51,359 nt of DNA from contig JBFOMB010000003.1 of NCBI GenBank assembly GCA_040830545.1, forward strand, positions 1 through 51,359, read 5' to 3'. Positions 6,391 through 15,347 of the stretch are shown here, one piece after another. The notes below the pieces were generated by a model, which ran no database searches, was not told where the DNA came from, and was given only the letters and a program-made list of their open reading frames with translations. Both the position numbers and the translations under genes were made by a program. Position 1 is the stretch's first letter. Each line of letters opens with the position of its first letter. The DNA comes from HXMU1420-2 sp040830545. GTDB lineage: Bacteria; Pseudomonadota; Alphaproteobacteria; Rhodobacterales; Rhodobacteraceae.

Positions 6391-8574
6391 TCAGCGGAAC
6401 TCCCTGGATTGCGTGCCCAGGAAGAACCGGGCCGGGTCCCGTTCGATCCGGTCGACGAGACGGTCAAGATTGCCAACGAGGCGGCGGGCCTCTTCGATGA
6501 AGCGCTGCAACTGCGGCAGGCCGACACGCATGAAGTCAGAAACCTGGCGGCTGTTTTGCTGAACGATTCCATCGACGGTGCCCAGCAGGTTCGACGCCGA
6601 AGTGGAGGCGTCGAGAATTTCGGTCGAGATGCGGTCCACATTGCCCGCCACCCGCTCGACCGTGCCGGAGAACGCAGCGGCGGCCTCACGAATGTCATTG
6701 GCGATTTCGTCGATGTCTTCGTCGACCACCTGATTGATGGATTTCAACGCCTCATCCGCGATGGCCATTGTGTCCTGCGCCGCGCCCATGGCACCGGTGA
6801 TCGCGCTGAGCGTGTCGTTTGCGTTGGAGAAGGTTTCGGTGGCCCCCTGCAGGGCAGCCACGCCTTCGACTGACAGCGAATCCAAGTGGCCAGAGACATT
6901 GGCAACCTCGGTCCCGATCTGGTCAATCACGCGGTTTGCGGTGCTCGTTGCGTCAGCAAGATCCGTCATCAGTTGCGGTAGCTTGTCTTGAACGGTCGCG
7001 TTGATAGTTTCCAGCGCCTCCTTGGCCTCGACCGTCGCAGTCTCGAACGCGGCGATGGCAGTTTCGGTCTGGTCCAGACGGGCCTGCGCGGTTTCCCCCA
7101 CGGCCTCGTATCGGGACATCAGGTCCACCGCACCCGATCCGATGTTTTCGATCTGCACGTCCAGTGCGGCAACCGTGTCCTGCACCTGCGTGGTCAAGGC
7201 GGGCAGGCGGTCGGCAATGTAGGCGCGTGCAGCCAGCAACGCTTCGCTGACCGTGGGTTCCAGGGATTGCAGAGTGCTGGTGCCGGTTTCGACCAGCGCC
7301 GTCAGTTGATCCTGCATCAACCCGTCCGCTGTATCGAAGGCCCCCCGCGCGCTGTCGAGCGTCGATTCCACAGTTCCAACCGCCGCCTTGGCGGTGTCGA
7401 GTGTATCGGTCACGGTCGTCAGGGTAGTTTCTGCTGTATAGCTGAGTTCGGTCAGGCGGTCGGTAAACCCACCAATTTTTTGCGCGGTTTCACTGAGGTC
7501 GGCGGCGAGCGTGTTAAAGCTCTCGATGGACGATTTCGACTGCTCCAACCGGGCTTGCGCAGTTTCGCCCACCTGTCGGTATTCTTCCAAAATGCCCGAA
7601 AAATCGGTTGAGACGGATTGCACGTTCGTCTCAAGCACGCCAATCGACTGTTCCACCCGGTCGATCAGCCCCGGCACGCGGGTTGCGGCCAGATCACGCG
7701 CAGCCTGCAGGGTTTCCACGGCAGAAGGTTCCAGCGTTTCAACTGTGTCCGTCAGCGTCTGCGCCACGTCTGTCCCGCTTTCGATGAAGTCGGTCAGTTG
7801 GTTCTGCATCAGCCCGTCCGCCGTATCAAACGCGGTCTGCGCGCTTTGCAGCGCGGTGGTGGCCGATTTCACCGTATCCTGCGCGATTGTCAGTGTTTCA
7901 GTTGCGGTGGTCAGTGTTTCTTCGGCTGTGTCGCTGAGCTGTCCCAGCCGGTCCGTGAAATTTGCCACCTCGCGCGCCGCGCTGCTGAGGTCGCCCGACA
8001 GGCTTTCAAAATCGCTGAGCGTGTTGTCGAGCCGCCCCGAGGCCGAGGATAGATTGGCAAGCAGTGTGCTGACCGCCTCGCGGTTCTCTTCGTTGACGAC
8101 AGCGTGCAGGTCCTCGACCAACGTGATCGCTTCGTTCAGCAGTTCAGGCGCGCCTTCGAACAGGGATTGCAGGGCACTGCGCTCGCCAACGATCAGGCCA
8201 TCGTCGGGCAACAGTTCCGCGTCTGGCGATCCGCCGGACAACGCAACATAGCTGACCCCAGTCACGCCCTGGGATTGCAACTGTGCGGTGGTGTCGGTTT
8301 TGATGGGTGTGCTGGCATCGACCTCCAGCCGGACGCGGACTTTTGAGGGATCGTCGTCGTCCAACTCCAGCCCGACAACCTGTCCAACCGGCAACCCGTT
8401 ATAGCGCACGGCCCCTGCCGCCGACAGACCGGCCACATTGTCAAACAGCACATCGTAATAGGCAAACTGGCGATTGACCTGCACATTGGCCAGCCACAGC
8501 AGAAAACCGGCGATGCCCAGGAGGCCCGCCAAGGTGAATGCGCCGATGAGGACGTAGTTCGCTCTGGTTTCCAT
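6391..8574 (-). CDS. MCE-family (MlaD-like) lipid transport protein with long coiled coil
   Basis: Periplasmic substrate-binding component of an MCE lipid transporter, anchored by one N-terminal helix (about residues 8-30). A single MCE domain follows (about 38-116; DVLFDNVAGLSAAGAVRYNG, then LQSQGVTGVSYVALSGG). The rest, about 600 residues, is Ala/Thr/Glu-rich helix with few prolines, as expected of a long coiled coil. Within it residues 200-350 and 364-507 are a tandem duplication with a 164-residue period. At 727 residues it is much longer than E. coli MlaD (about 180) and closer to tube-forming MCE proteins. The start ATG at 8574 lies just before the membrane helix; an upstream extension is low-complexity Arg-rich and unlikely. 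It follows the ATPase gene by 44 bases. Confidence 0.87.
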   Translation of the reverse strand: METRANYVLIGAFTLAGLLGIAGFLLWLANVQVNRQFAYYDVLFDNVAGLSAAGAVRYNGLPVGQVVGLELDDDDPSKVRVRLEVDASTPIKTDTTAQLQSQGVTGVSYVALSGGSPDAELLPDDGLIVGERSALQSLFEGAPELLNEAITLVEDLHAVVNEENREAVSTLLANLSSASGRLDNTLSDFESLSGDLSSAAREVANFTDRLGQLSDTAEETLTTATETLTIAQDTVKSATTALQSAQTAFDTADGLMQNQLTDFIESGTDVAQTLTDTVETLEPSAVETLQAARDLAATRVPGLIDRVEQSIGVLETNVQSVSTDFSGILEEYRQVGETAQARLEQSKSSIESFNTLAADLSETAQKIGGFTDRLTELSYTAETTLTTVTDTLDTAKAAVGTVESTLDSARGAFDTADGLMQDQLTALVETGTSTLQSLEPTVSEALLAARAYIADRLPALTTQVQDTVAALDVQIENIGSGAVDLMSRYEAVGETAQARLDQTETAIAAFETATVEAKEALETINATVQDKLPQLMTDLADATSTANRVIDQIGTEVANVSGHLDSLSVEGVAALQGATETFSNANDTLSAITGAMGAAQDTMAIADEALKSINQVVDEDIDEIANDIREAAAAFSGTVERVAGNVDRISTEILDASTSASNLLGTVDGIVQQNSRQVSDFMRVGLPQLQRFIEEARRLVGNLDRLVDRIERDPARFFLGTQSREFR
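7056..7977 (-). repeat. Internal duplication in the MCE coiled coil
   Basis: Two related segments of the MCE gene encode residues 200-350 and 364-507. Matching blocks are TDRLGQLSDTAEETLTT and TDRLTELSYTAETTLTT (207 and 371), AFDTADGLMQ (248 and 412), and VGETAQARLEQ and VGETAQARLDQ (335 and 492). The first two pairs are spaced 164 residues and the last 157, so the second copy lost about seven residues. The nucleotide copies have diverged, so the duplication is old. Confidence 0.85.
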
Positions 8575-8618
8575 GATGCAGTCCCTGGCAGCTTTGGACC
8601 GAGGTCGTCGCCGTCTCC

Positions 8619-9422
8619 TTATTCTTTCCCTGTCTTCACCTGCGCCGCCCGTGCGCGGGGGCCGGTGAAATATTCCTGCACCCACGGGTGGTCGACTTCG
8701 GTCATCCCCTCGATCGGACCTTCGACCAGCACGCGTTTTTCCGCAAGCACTGCAATCCTGTCGCAGATCGCATAAAGAGAGTCGAGGTCATGTGTGACCA
8801 TGAACACCGTAAGTCCCAGTGCCTGTTGCAATTCGCGGATCAGATCGTCATAGGCGGCCGCCCCGATGGGGTCGAGCCCGGCCGTGGGTTCGTCCAGAAA
8901 CACAATGGCCGGGTCCAGCGCCAGCGCCCGTGCAAGGGCCGCGCGTTTCACCATGCCACCGGACAGTTCGGACGGGTATTTGGAGCAGGAAAACAGCGGC
9001 AGGCCGACCAGACCGATTTTCAACTCACCCAGATGGCGCATTAGCGATTCGGAGATTTTCAGATGCTCGCGCATCGGCGCCATGATGTTTTGCAGCACGG
9101 TGAGCGAGGAAAACAGCGCGCCATTCTGGAATGCGACCCCCCAACTGCGCGAGATTTCCAGACGTTTGTGTTCAGGCGCGCTGATCACGTCGGTGCCCAG
9201 CACCTCGATACTGCCTGCCGCCGGGCGATTCAGGCCTACGATGGTGCGCAGCAGTACGGATTTGCCAGTACCGGAGCCGCCGACGACGCCCAGCACTTCG
9301 CCCTTCCAGACGTCGAGGTCCAGTTGGTCATGCACCACCTGCGGGCCGAACTGATTGCGCAAGCCGCGCACGCGGATGATCGCCTCGCGTTCGGGGGTGT
9401 TGGTTTGGGGGGTGCCGTCCAT
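8619..9422 (-). CDS. MlaF-like ABC transporter ATPase
   Basis: ATP-hydrolysing subunit of the MCE lipid transporter, 267 residues. It has Walker A GVVGGSGTGKS at 46-56, the ABC signature LSGGM at 153-157 (LSGGM in place of LSGGQ is typical of Mla/Ttg2A ATPases), and Walker B AIVFLDE with the following PTAGLDP. The H-loop is in VTHDLDSL. The ATG at 9422 lies one base after the permease stop codon, indicating translational coupling. It works in the cytoplasm with the adjacent MlaE-like permease. Lipid direction, toward or away from the outer membrane, cannot be inferred. Confidence 0.9.
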   Translation of the reverse strand: MDGTPQTNTPEREAIIRVRGLRNQFGPQVVHDQLDLDVWKGEVLGVVGGSGTGKSVLLRTIVGLNRPAAGSIEVLGTDVISAPEHKRLEISRSWGVAFQNGALFSSLTVLQNIMAPMREHLKISESLMRHLGELKIGLVGLPLFSCSKYPSELSGGMVKRAALARALALDPAIVFLDEPTAGLDPIGAAAYDDLIRELQQALGLTVFMVTHDLDSLYAICDRIAVLAEKRVLVEGPIEGMTEVDHPWVQEYFTGPRARAAQVKTGKE

Positions 9423-9423
9423 G

Positions 9424-10548
9424 TCAAACCCCCAGTTCGGAAAACAGGATGGAGAATATCGCGTCGAGCGCGATGACCGCAAAGATCGATTGCACGACCG
9501 AGGCGGTTGTGCGTTCACCCACGCTTTGCGCCGACCCGCGCACCTGCATCGCCTGCCAGCAGCTGAGCACCGCGATGACGAGGGCGAAGAAGGGTGCCTT
9601 GATCAGGCCAACAGCCAGATGCCAGACGCTGGTCGTTTCCTGAAGGCGCGTCACAAACATGCCCGGACTGACGCCGAGGTTGATCCAGCTCATCAGCGCG
9701 CCGCCGAACAGGCCCGCGACATCTGCTATGAACCCAAGGATCGGCAGCATGATCAAAAGTGCCATGGTGCGCGGCACCACCAGAACATCCATCGGGTCCA
9801 GCCCCAGCGTGCGCATGGCGTCCAGTTCTTCCTGCACCTTCATCGACCCGATGGCGGCGGTGAAAGCCGACCCTGATCGGCCTGCAACGATGATGGCAGT
9901 CAGCAGGATGCCCAACTCGCGCAGGATCGAAATCGAGATCAGTTCGACCACAAACACTTCGGCCCCGAATTGCTGCAACTGCGTGGCCCCTTGAAAGGCC
10001 AGCACCACGCCGATGAGGAAGCCCATGAGTGCGACGATCGGAATCGCCTTCAGCCCGGTTTCCTCCATCTGAGTGAACAGAGAGGCGCTGCGCAGCCGCC
10101 AGGGCATGACGATGACGCGGGCGGTGCGGTGCAGGGTCAGGCCGAAAAAGCTGAGCACGGATAGGAACCCCTGCCATGCTCCAACCGTGCGGGCCCCAAC
10201 GGTTGCGACCCACGGGACAAAGCCATGCGGCGGGGCCTCGGCGGTATCTTCGTCGTGGAAATGGCTGGCTACATTGTCCAGCAGTGCGGCGTAGTCCGGG
10301 TCGAGTCCCTGCAACGTGACGTCTGCCCCGGCGGCCTGCAATCGGTTGCGCAGGTCCGCGATCAGCCACGCGCCGCCGGTGTCAAACGCCTCCATCCCCG
10401 ACAGGTCGAACACTACCTGTCCGTCCTGCATGGGCACCTGCGCCGCCGGGCGTTCGACGCGATCCAGCGCACCGGTCAGTAGAGACCCGGCAATGCGGAT
10501 CGTCAGCGTGTCAGCAACGGTATCGACGGTCAGCGTCGGGGCAGTCAT
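9424..10548 (-). CDS. MlaE-like permease with N-terminal STAS domain
   Basis: Inner-membrane permease of the MCE lipid transporter, 374 residues. Residues 1-100 resemble a STAS domain (FDLSGMEAFDTGGAWLIADLRNRL), which in the E. coli Mla system is a separate protein, MlaB; here it is fused. Residues 130-370 are the MlaE fold with several hydrophobic helices and the characteristic ILRELGILLTAIIVAGRSGS and GSMKVQEELDAMRTLGLDP. The fused STAS-MlaE architecture is known in alphaproteobacteria. It is the first gene of the five-gene minus-strand run ending at 4149. Confidence 0.9.
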   Translation of the reverse strand: MTAPTLTVDTVADTLTIRIAGSLLTGALDRVERPAAQVPMQDGQVVFDLSGMEAFDTGGAWLIADLRNRLQAAGADVTLQGLDPDYAALLDNVASHFHDEDTAEAPPHGFVPWVATVGARTVGAWQGFLSVLSFFGLTLHRTARVIVMPWRLRSASLFTQMEETGLKAIPIVALMGFLIGVVLAFQGATQLQQFGAEVFVVELISISILRELGILLTAIIVAGRSGSAFTAAIGSMKVQEELDAMRTLGLDPMDVLVVPRTMALLIMLPILGFIADVAGLFGGALMSWINLGVSPGMFVTRLQETTSVWHLAVGLIKAPFFALVIAVLSCWQAMQVRGSAQSVGERTTASVVQSIFAVIALDAIFSILFSELGV

Positions 10549-10571
10549 TACACCAGGTCTTTGCAGCAGCG

Positions 10572-10596
10572 CGCGGGGCAGGCAGATCGCCCCGCG
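10572..10596 (-). terminator. Hairpin between oxidoreductase gene and MCE operon
   Basis: Inverted repeat with perfect 8-bp GC arms (CGCGGGGC and GCCCCGCG) and a nine-base loop. It lies 51 bases after the stop of the oxidoreductase gene and 23 bases before the start of the permease gene. No T-run follows on the minus strand, so intrinsic termination is uncertain. It could also be a leader structure of the transport operon. Confidence 0.4.
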
Positions 10597-10647
10597 GTCC
10601 GGTCAGACATGACAGATGCAAAGGGTGGGATCAATCGCGGATACAGG

Positions 10648-11607
10648 TCACTCTGCGGCACGCAGGCCCTGCGGGATCACCTCGTATCCGGGTTCTTCGG
10701 GTTCGTCGTCTTCCATCTCGGCCGGGAAGCCTGGCGCGCGGATGTCGAGGCCGGATGCGTCCTCTAACCGGCGGATGATGTTGGGGGACAGTTCCCGTTC
10801 GCCATAGCGCGCGATGCCATCGTTGAAGATGTCGATCAGGATCGGGTTGATTTCCAGCGGGATACCGGCGCGATCCGCAACCTCCTGAAACAGGCCAATG
10901 TCCTTTTTCACAAGGTCCATGGTAAAGGAAATGTCGCGGCTGCCGTTCAGGATGACCTGACTTTCGGTTTCATGCACAAAACTGGTCCCGGAGGAGATTT
11001 TTATCGCCTCATAAGCCGTGTTCAGGTCCATACCAGCCGCCTTGGCCACCACCATCGCCTCGCAACAGGTGACAAGGTTTGCGGTGGCGAGGTAGTTGGT
11101 CAGCACCTTCAGGACTGACGCGCTGCCCAGTTCACCGGTGTGCAGGATGCGACGGCCCATGGTTGTCAGGAAGGGCAGGATGCGGTCAAACGTGGCGCGA
11201 TCACAGCCCGCAAAGATCGAAATGTTGCCAGTTGCCGCGCGGTGACAGCCCCCGGAAACCGGGCAATCCACCGCCGCGCCGCCGCGTTCGACCACCATGG
11301 CACCCAGGCGCTTGACCTCTGCCTCATCGGTTGTGGACATCTCCATCCAGATTTTGCCGGCCTTCACCTCGGGCAACATCTGTTGCATCACGGCGTCCGA
11401 GGCTGCGGGCGAAGGCAGGCAGGTGATGACCGCGTCGCAGTTTCGCATCATCTGGGCGGGGTTTTCTGCGGCTTTGGCGCCCTGATCGACAAAGCTCTGA
11501 ACTAGGTGTGCGTTCAGGTCATGCACTGTCAGGTCAATCCCGTTGCGCAGCAGGCTGCCGCTGAGTTTGCCGCCAACATTGCCGAGGCCGATAAATCCGA
11601 TTTTCAT
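10648..11607 (-). CDS. 3-hydroxyisobutyrate dehydrogenase-family NAD(P) oxidoreductase
   Basis: Beta-hydroxyacid dehydrogenase of 319 residues, the usual length. It has the N-terminal dinucleotide motif IGFIGLGNVGGKLSGSLLRNG, the substrate motif DCPVSGGCHRAATGNISIFAG, and the region SVLKVLTNYLATANLV with the expected catalytic lysine. The KxxNN motif reads K-V-L-T-N, so its first Asn is Thr. Likely substrates are 3-hydroxyisobutyrate, tartronate semialdehyde or a related hydroxyacid; the exact one cannot be fixed. The ATG at 11607 follows GGGAGACACATC. An upstream in-frame extension of 62 codons lacks the family fold and is rejected. The gene appears monocistronic. Confidence 0.85.
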   Translation of the reverse strand: MKIGFIGLGNVGGKLSGSLLRNGIDLTVHDLNAHLVQSFVDQGAKAAENPAQMMRNCDAVITCLPSPAASDAVMQQMLPEVKAGKIWMEMSTTDEAEVKRLGAMVVERGGAAVDCPVSGGCHRAATGNISIFAGCDRATFDRILPFLTTMGRRILHTGELGSASVLKVLTNYLATANLVTCCEAMVVAKAAGMDLNTAYEAIKISSGTSFVHETESQVILNGSRDISFTMDLVKKDIGLFQEVADRAGIPLEINPILIDIFNDGIARYGERELSPNIIRRLEDASGLDIRAPGFPAEMEDDEPEEPGYEVIPQGLRAAE

Positions 11608-12443
11608 GATGTGTCTCCCGTTGGATGGGCTGTGCCCGCCTTTGGGAGAAATGTGGGTGGGTGACGCGCCATAGGGCGCGCCCGTTTGCGACACGAGGGT
11701 GCAGATTTTTGCCGTCAGTGCGAGCATAAGACGGCTCAGGTGAAGCCCGTTTATACGAAACAGAATCCGCCGGTTGTGGAACGGCATTCGCATCCATCAC
11801 AGCGGGTTCCGCAAGTTGGCCACATCCTCGATCAGGAAATTTACTCAATCAACTAACGAAGCGCCTCGGATCGCTTAACGTCCTTTGAAGTTTTGCGGCA
11901 GATAGCGGTCGATTTGCTGTCTCGTGTCCAGAGAACTACGTTTGTTCCGAGAGATTTGAGCGTCCCGATCTGTTGCACGTTGGGCTGCATTGCTGTCCCA
12001 GATGATTGCGGCGGCCTTCACGGCTCTTGCTATCGCATTGGCTGAGATTTATGTGGGCGGAGCTTTTGCGCTGGACGCAGTGCTTTATTGGAAAATCGCC
12101 GGTGGTTTTACCGGCACGGGGTACCTGATATGTGCGCATGGAACTGCGCCGAAATCGCGCGGCAGAGGGGGCGTCACAGCATGAAAAAACGTCTTTTGAC
12201 GCTAGGCTGTGCTGAGGCACCACCACCGTTTTGCCCGACCTCGAACCGGCCGCGTGCTTTGCAGGGCAAGGCCCATGTCCAAAGACCCCGGTTTTTGGTT
12301 ACAGATTTCAATGACAACGTCGCATCCCAGCAAGGAAACCAGTAAACGATGGCTGTTGCGATGCGTCACCTCCGATTCACCTGCAGGGCGGCGCTCTTTT
12401 TGAGCGATTCCAAAGCGGGCGGCCCACAAGAAAGGACTATGCC
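11608..12443. other. 836-base intergenic region, no convincing gene
   Basis: This stretch separates the oxidoreductase gene (leftward) and the amidotransferase operon (rightward), so it must hold both promoters. I see no clear -35/-10 pair. A weak stem-loop (GCCGGT and ACCGGC, loop six bases) lies at 12098-12115. A frame at 12002-12184 could encode about 60 residues with a hydrophobic start (MIAAAFTALAIALAEIYVGG), but it lacks a ribosome binding site and I do not call it. GC content is lower than in flanking genes. An RNA leader or decayed gene is possible. Confidence 0.6.
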
Positions 12444-13766
12444 ATGACACTCAAGAAAAGCGCCCTGGATTTCGAAGTGCCCTGGGCCGAATACGCGTCA
12501 GGCAACAATCAGCCGCCTCAGAAATTCGGCCTGCCGGCAGAGGTCGCATTTTGTGTCAATTGCGGTGTGTCCAACCAGCGCCCGAACTCGACAGTGGAAT
12601 TCAAGCACACCGAAGCCTCCAAGAAGAAGACGATCAATTTCGACGAAAATGGCGTTTGCGACGCTTGCCGCACGGCAGAACGGAAAAACCAGGAAACGGA
12701 TTGGGAAGAACGCGAACGCAAGCTGATCGAATTGTGCGACCGCTTTCGCAGCCGCAACGGGTCTTATGACTGTCTGGTTCCGGGATCGGGCGGGAAGGAC
12801 AGTTTTTACCAATCCTGGATGCTGAAATACAAATACGGCATGAACCCTCTGACGGTGACCTGGGCGCCGAACATGTATACCGATTGGGGTTGGCACAACT
12901 TCAACGCCTGGATTCATTCGGGCATGGACAACTACCTGATGACAGCATCCGGTCGGTCCAAACGGTTGCTGACGCGCCTGGCGGTGGAAAACCTGTTCCA
13001 CGCGTTCCAGCCGTTCATCATCGGGCAGAAATGTTTTGCCCCGAAGATGGCGATCAACTTCAATATCCCGCTGATCTTCTACGGTGAAAACGAGGCTGAG
13101 TACGGCAACCCGATCGACGACAATACTGACGCGCAGCGGTCGTTCGACTACTTTGCCTCCACGTCCGAGGACGACCTTTACATTGGCGGTGAAAGCATCA
13201 CTTCGCTAAAGGAAAACTTTGGCCTGACCCAGGCTGACCTGACACCTTACCTGCCGTCGGACGTGTCGCCACTGAAGGAACTGGGTGCCGAGGTGCACTA
13301 TCTGGGCTACTATCTGAAATGGCACCCGCAATCGGCATATTATTTCGCGGTGGAGAACGGCGGTTTTATGGCCTCGCCCGAGCGGACGGCCGGAACCTAT
13401 TCCAAGTACAACTCCATCGACGACAAGATCGACGATTTCCATTACTACACCACCTTCATCAAATTCGGCATCGGTCGGGCGACCTATGACGCCAGCCAAG
13501 AGGTGCGTTCGGGCGATCTGGAACGGGAAGAGGCGGTTGCGCTGATCAAACGCTATGACGGGGAATTCCCGGAACGCTGGGCGGACGAGGTTTTCGAATA
13601 TCTCTCGATTGACGAAAAATCCTTCCCTCAGGCACACAAGATGTTCGAACATCCTCAGATGACCCGTGACTACTTCGAAGCGCTGACAAACAAGTTCCGC
13701 TCGCCGCACCTGTGGCAGTTTGAAAACGACACCTGGTCCCTGCGCCACACCATCGCCGATCAATAA
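12444..13766 (+). CDS. N-acetyl sugar amidotransferase (WbpG/PseA type)
   Basis: Transfers ammonia onto the acetamido group of a surface-sugar precursor to form an acetamidino group, using ATP. The 440-residue product has two cysteine pairs likely to bind zinc (Cys37/Cys40 in CVNC and Cys72/Cys75 in CDAC). The PP-loop ATPase motif PGSGGKDS is at 113-120. Length is somewhat above the usual 370-390 because of an N-terminal extension. The ATG follows AGAAAGGAC. It is the first gene of a three-gene run with HisF-like and HisH-like partners, the arrangement known for WbpG/HisH2/HisF2 in Pseudomonas O-antigen synthesis. No glycosyltransferase or sugar-nucleotide gene lies nearby. Confidence 0.85.
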   Translation: MTLKKSALDFEVPWAEYASGNNQPPQKFGLPAEVAFCVNCGVSNQRPNSTVEFKHTEASKKKTINFDENGVCDACRTAERKNQETDWEERERKLIELCDRFRSRNGSYDCLVPGSGGKDSFYQSWMLKYKYGMNPLTVTWAPNMYTDWGWHNFNAWIHSGMDNYLMTASGRSKRLLTRLAVENLFHAFQPFIIGQKCFAPKMAINFNIPLIFYGENEAEYGNPIDDNTDAQRSFDYFASTSEDDLYIGGESITSLKENFGLTQADLTPYLPSDVSPLKELGAEVHYLGYYLKWHPQSAYYFAVENGGFMASPERTAGTYSKYNSIDDKIDDFHYYTTFIKFGIGRATYDASQEVRSGDLEREEAVALIKRYDGEFPERWADEVFEYLSIDEKSFPQAHKMFEHPQMTRDYFEALTNKFRSPHLWQFENDTWSLRHTIADQ

Positions 13767-13777
13767 GGAGACCCGTC

Positions 13778-14545
13778 ATGAGGAACGTCCGCTTGATCGC
13801 GCGCCTTGACGTCAAGATGAAGAACCTCATCAAGGGCGTGCAAATGGAGGGTTGGCGCAAGGTCGGCAACCCGGTGGAGTTTGCTGTCAAATACGCGGCA
13901 GAAGGCGCTGACGAGCTGATGTTCACAGACGTGGTGGCCAGCCTGTATGAACGCAACAGCCTGCAGGACATCGTACGGTCTGTGGCCTCTGAGACCTTCA
14001 TTCCGATGACCATCGGGGGCGGTGTGCGAACGCTGGCAGATGTCAGCGAGTTGCTGTCATGCGGTGCGGACAAGATTGCGCTCAACACCGCCGCCACGCG
14101 CGATCCGGGCCTTGTCACCGAAATCTCGAACACGTTTGGGTCTCAGGCCTGCGTCATCGCGATTGAAACGATTTTCCACGAAGGCGACTGGTTGGTGATG
14201 ACCGATAATGGGCGCAACCACACTGGGCGCAAGGCATTGGAATGGGCCCAGGAAGTGACGGACCGTGGCGCGGGTGAAATCATCCTGACCGCAATCCACA
14301 AGGAAGGTCTGGGCAAGGGCATGGATCTGGACCTGATCGGTCGTGTCTGTGACCTTGTCAGTGTGCCTGTTGTGGCCGGCGGCGGGCTGGGTACCACCGA
14401 ACACCTGGCGCAATTGGTGGATAGTACTGCTGCCTCTGCCGTGGCTGTGGCGCAGGCGCTGCACTGGAACAAGCTAACCCTGTCCGACCTGCGTGCCACA
14501 CTCAGCGCGAAAGATTGTTTCACCCGCCCGCTCGCTGCTGCCTGA
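13778..14545 (+). CDS. HisF-like synthase subunit of acetamidino-sugar type (HisF2)
   Basis: TIM-barrel protein of 255 residues related to imidazole glycerol phosphate synthase HisF. Asp11 (RLDVK) is kept. At position 130, where HisF has its second catalytic Asp, there is Glu (AIE); at 176 (TAIHKEG, where HisF has DRDG) there is also Glu, and 174 is His. The phosphate-binding loop reads AGGGLGTTEHL. These changes and the neighbours argue against histidine synthesis and for channelling ammonia to the amidotransferase. AAGGAG lies before the ATG at 13778, eleven bases after the previous gene. Confidence 0.85.
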   Translation: MRNVRLIARLDVKMKNLIKGVQMEGWRKVGNPVEFAVKYAAEGADELMFTDVVASLYERNSLQDIVRSVASETFIPMTIGGGVRTLADVSELLSCGADKIALNTAATRDPGLVTEISNTFGSQACVIAIETIFHEGDWLVMTDNGRNHTGRKALEWAQEVTDRGAGEIILTAIHKEGLGKGMDLDLIGRVCDLVSVPVVAGGGLGTTEHLAQLVDSTAASAVAVAQALHWNKLTLSDLRATLSAKDCFTRPLAAA

Positions 14546-14573
14546 GGCCGGAAGAAAAACCAAGGAGAGCCTT

Positions 14574-15215
14574 ATGGCCACACCTGTCTGCGCCGTGATT
14601 GACTATGGGATCGGCAACGTCTTTTCGGTTCAGCGCGCCCTGGAACGCCTGGATTGCCCCGTCACCCTGACGTCTGACCCGGAAACCATTCTGGCTGCAG
14701 ATCGTGTGATCCTGCCCGGTGTCGGCGCGTTTGGCCGCGCGGCGCAAAAGCTTCAGGACATGGCGCTGGATCAGGTCATTCATGACTATATCGCAACCGG
14801 AAAGCCCTTTATGGGTATTTGTGTCGGCATGCAGCTGTTGATGGACGCCGGTGAAGAATTCGGCGATCACAGCGGACTGGGTCTGATCCCGGGAACGGTG
14901 CGCAAGATCGAGGCCCACACCGAAGATGGTGCGCCCTGTCGCGTGCCGCTGATCGGCTGGACGCCAGTTGAAGAGTCCTACACAGATGCCTGGAACGGGA
15001 CCCCCTTCCAGACGGAAGGCGACGGTAAGGCGTTCTATTTTGTACACAGCTTCCACGCGGAACTGGCAGATCCGAAGTATCGTATTGCTCAACATCGGCT
15101 TGGAACAGAAACGCTGACATCGGCCGTGCGCAAGGACAACGTGCTGGGTGTGCAGTTTCACCCCGAAAGATCGGCAGAGACCGGGCAGCAGTTTTTGCAG
15201 GCCTTTGTGGCATAG
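14574..15215 (+). CDS. HisH-like glutamine amidotransferase (HisH2)
   Basis: Class I glutaminase of 213 residues that releases ammonia from glutamine for the partner HisF-like subunit. The catalytic triad is intact: Cys83 in GICVGMQLL, His196 and Glu198 in QFHPERS. The oxyanion region PGVGAFG is at 49-55. AAGGAG precedes the ATG at 14574, 28 bases after the HisF-like gene. With the upstream amidotransferase it completes a three-gene acetamidino-sugar module. A histidine-pathway role is less likely, because no other his genes are present and the HisF partner has altered catalytic residues. Confidence 0.87.
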   Translation: MATPVCAVIDYGIGNVFSVQRALERLDCPVTLTSDPETILAADRVILPGVGAFGRAAQKLQDMALDQVIHDYIATGKPFMGICVGMQLLMDAGEEFGDHSGLGLIPGTVRKIEAHTEDGAPCRVPLIGWTPVEESYTDAWNGTPFQTEGDGKAFYFVHSFHAELADPKYRIAQHRLGTETLTSAVRKDNVLGVQFHPERSAETGQQFLQAFVA

Positions 15216-15347
15216 AGGCCAAAGCAGGTTGTCCCTTTCGGTGCAGCGTTGAGTGTGGTCACGCTAAGCCTTCGAACGGGTTGGGTATCGCGCGTGCAGA
15301 CCTGATGGATTGCATGAGGTCGGCCCTCCGTCCGCGTGCCGAGCGTC

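Noticed and set aside
12002..12184. About 60-codon frame with hydrophobic N-terminus in the large intergenic region
   Set aside because: No ribosome binding site, no coupling to a neighbour, and no family resemblance; kept only as a note in the intergenic entry.
13778..15215. Histidine biosynthesis hisF/hisH pair
   Set aside because: Catalytic Asp positions in the HisF-like protein are Glu, and the pair is coupled to an N-acetyl sugar amidotransferase, with no other his genes present.
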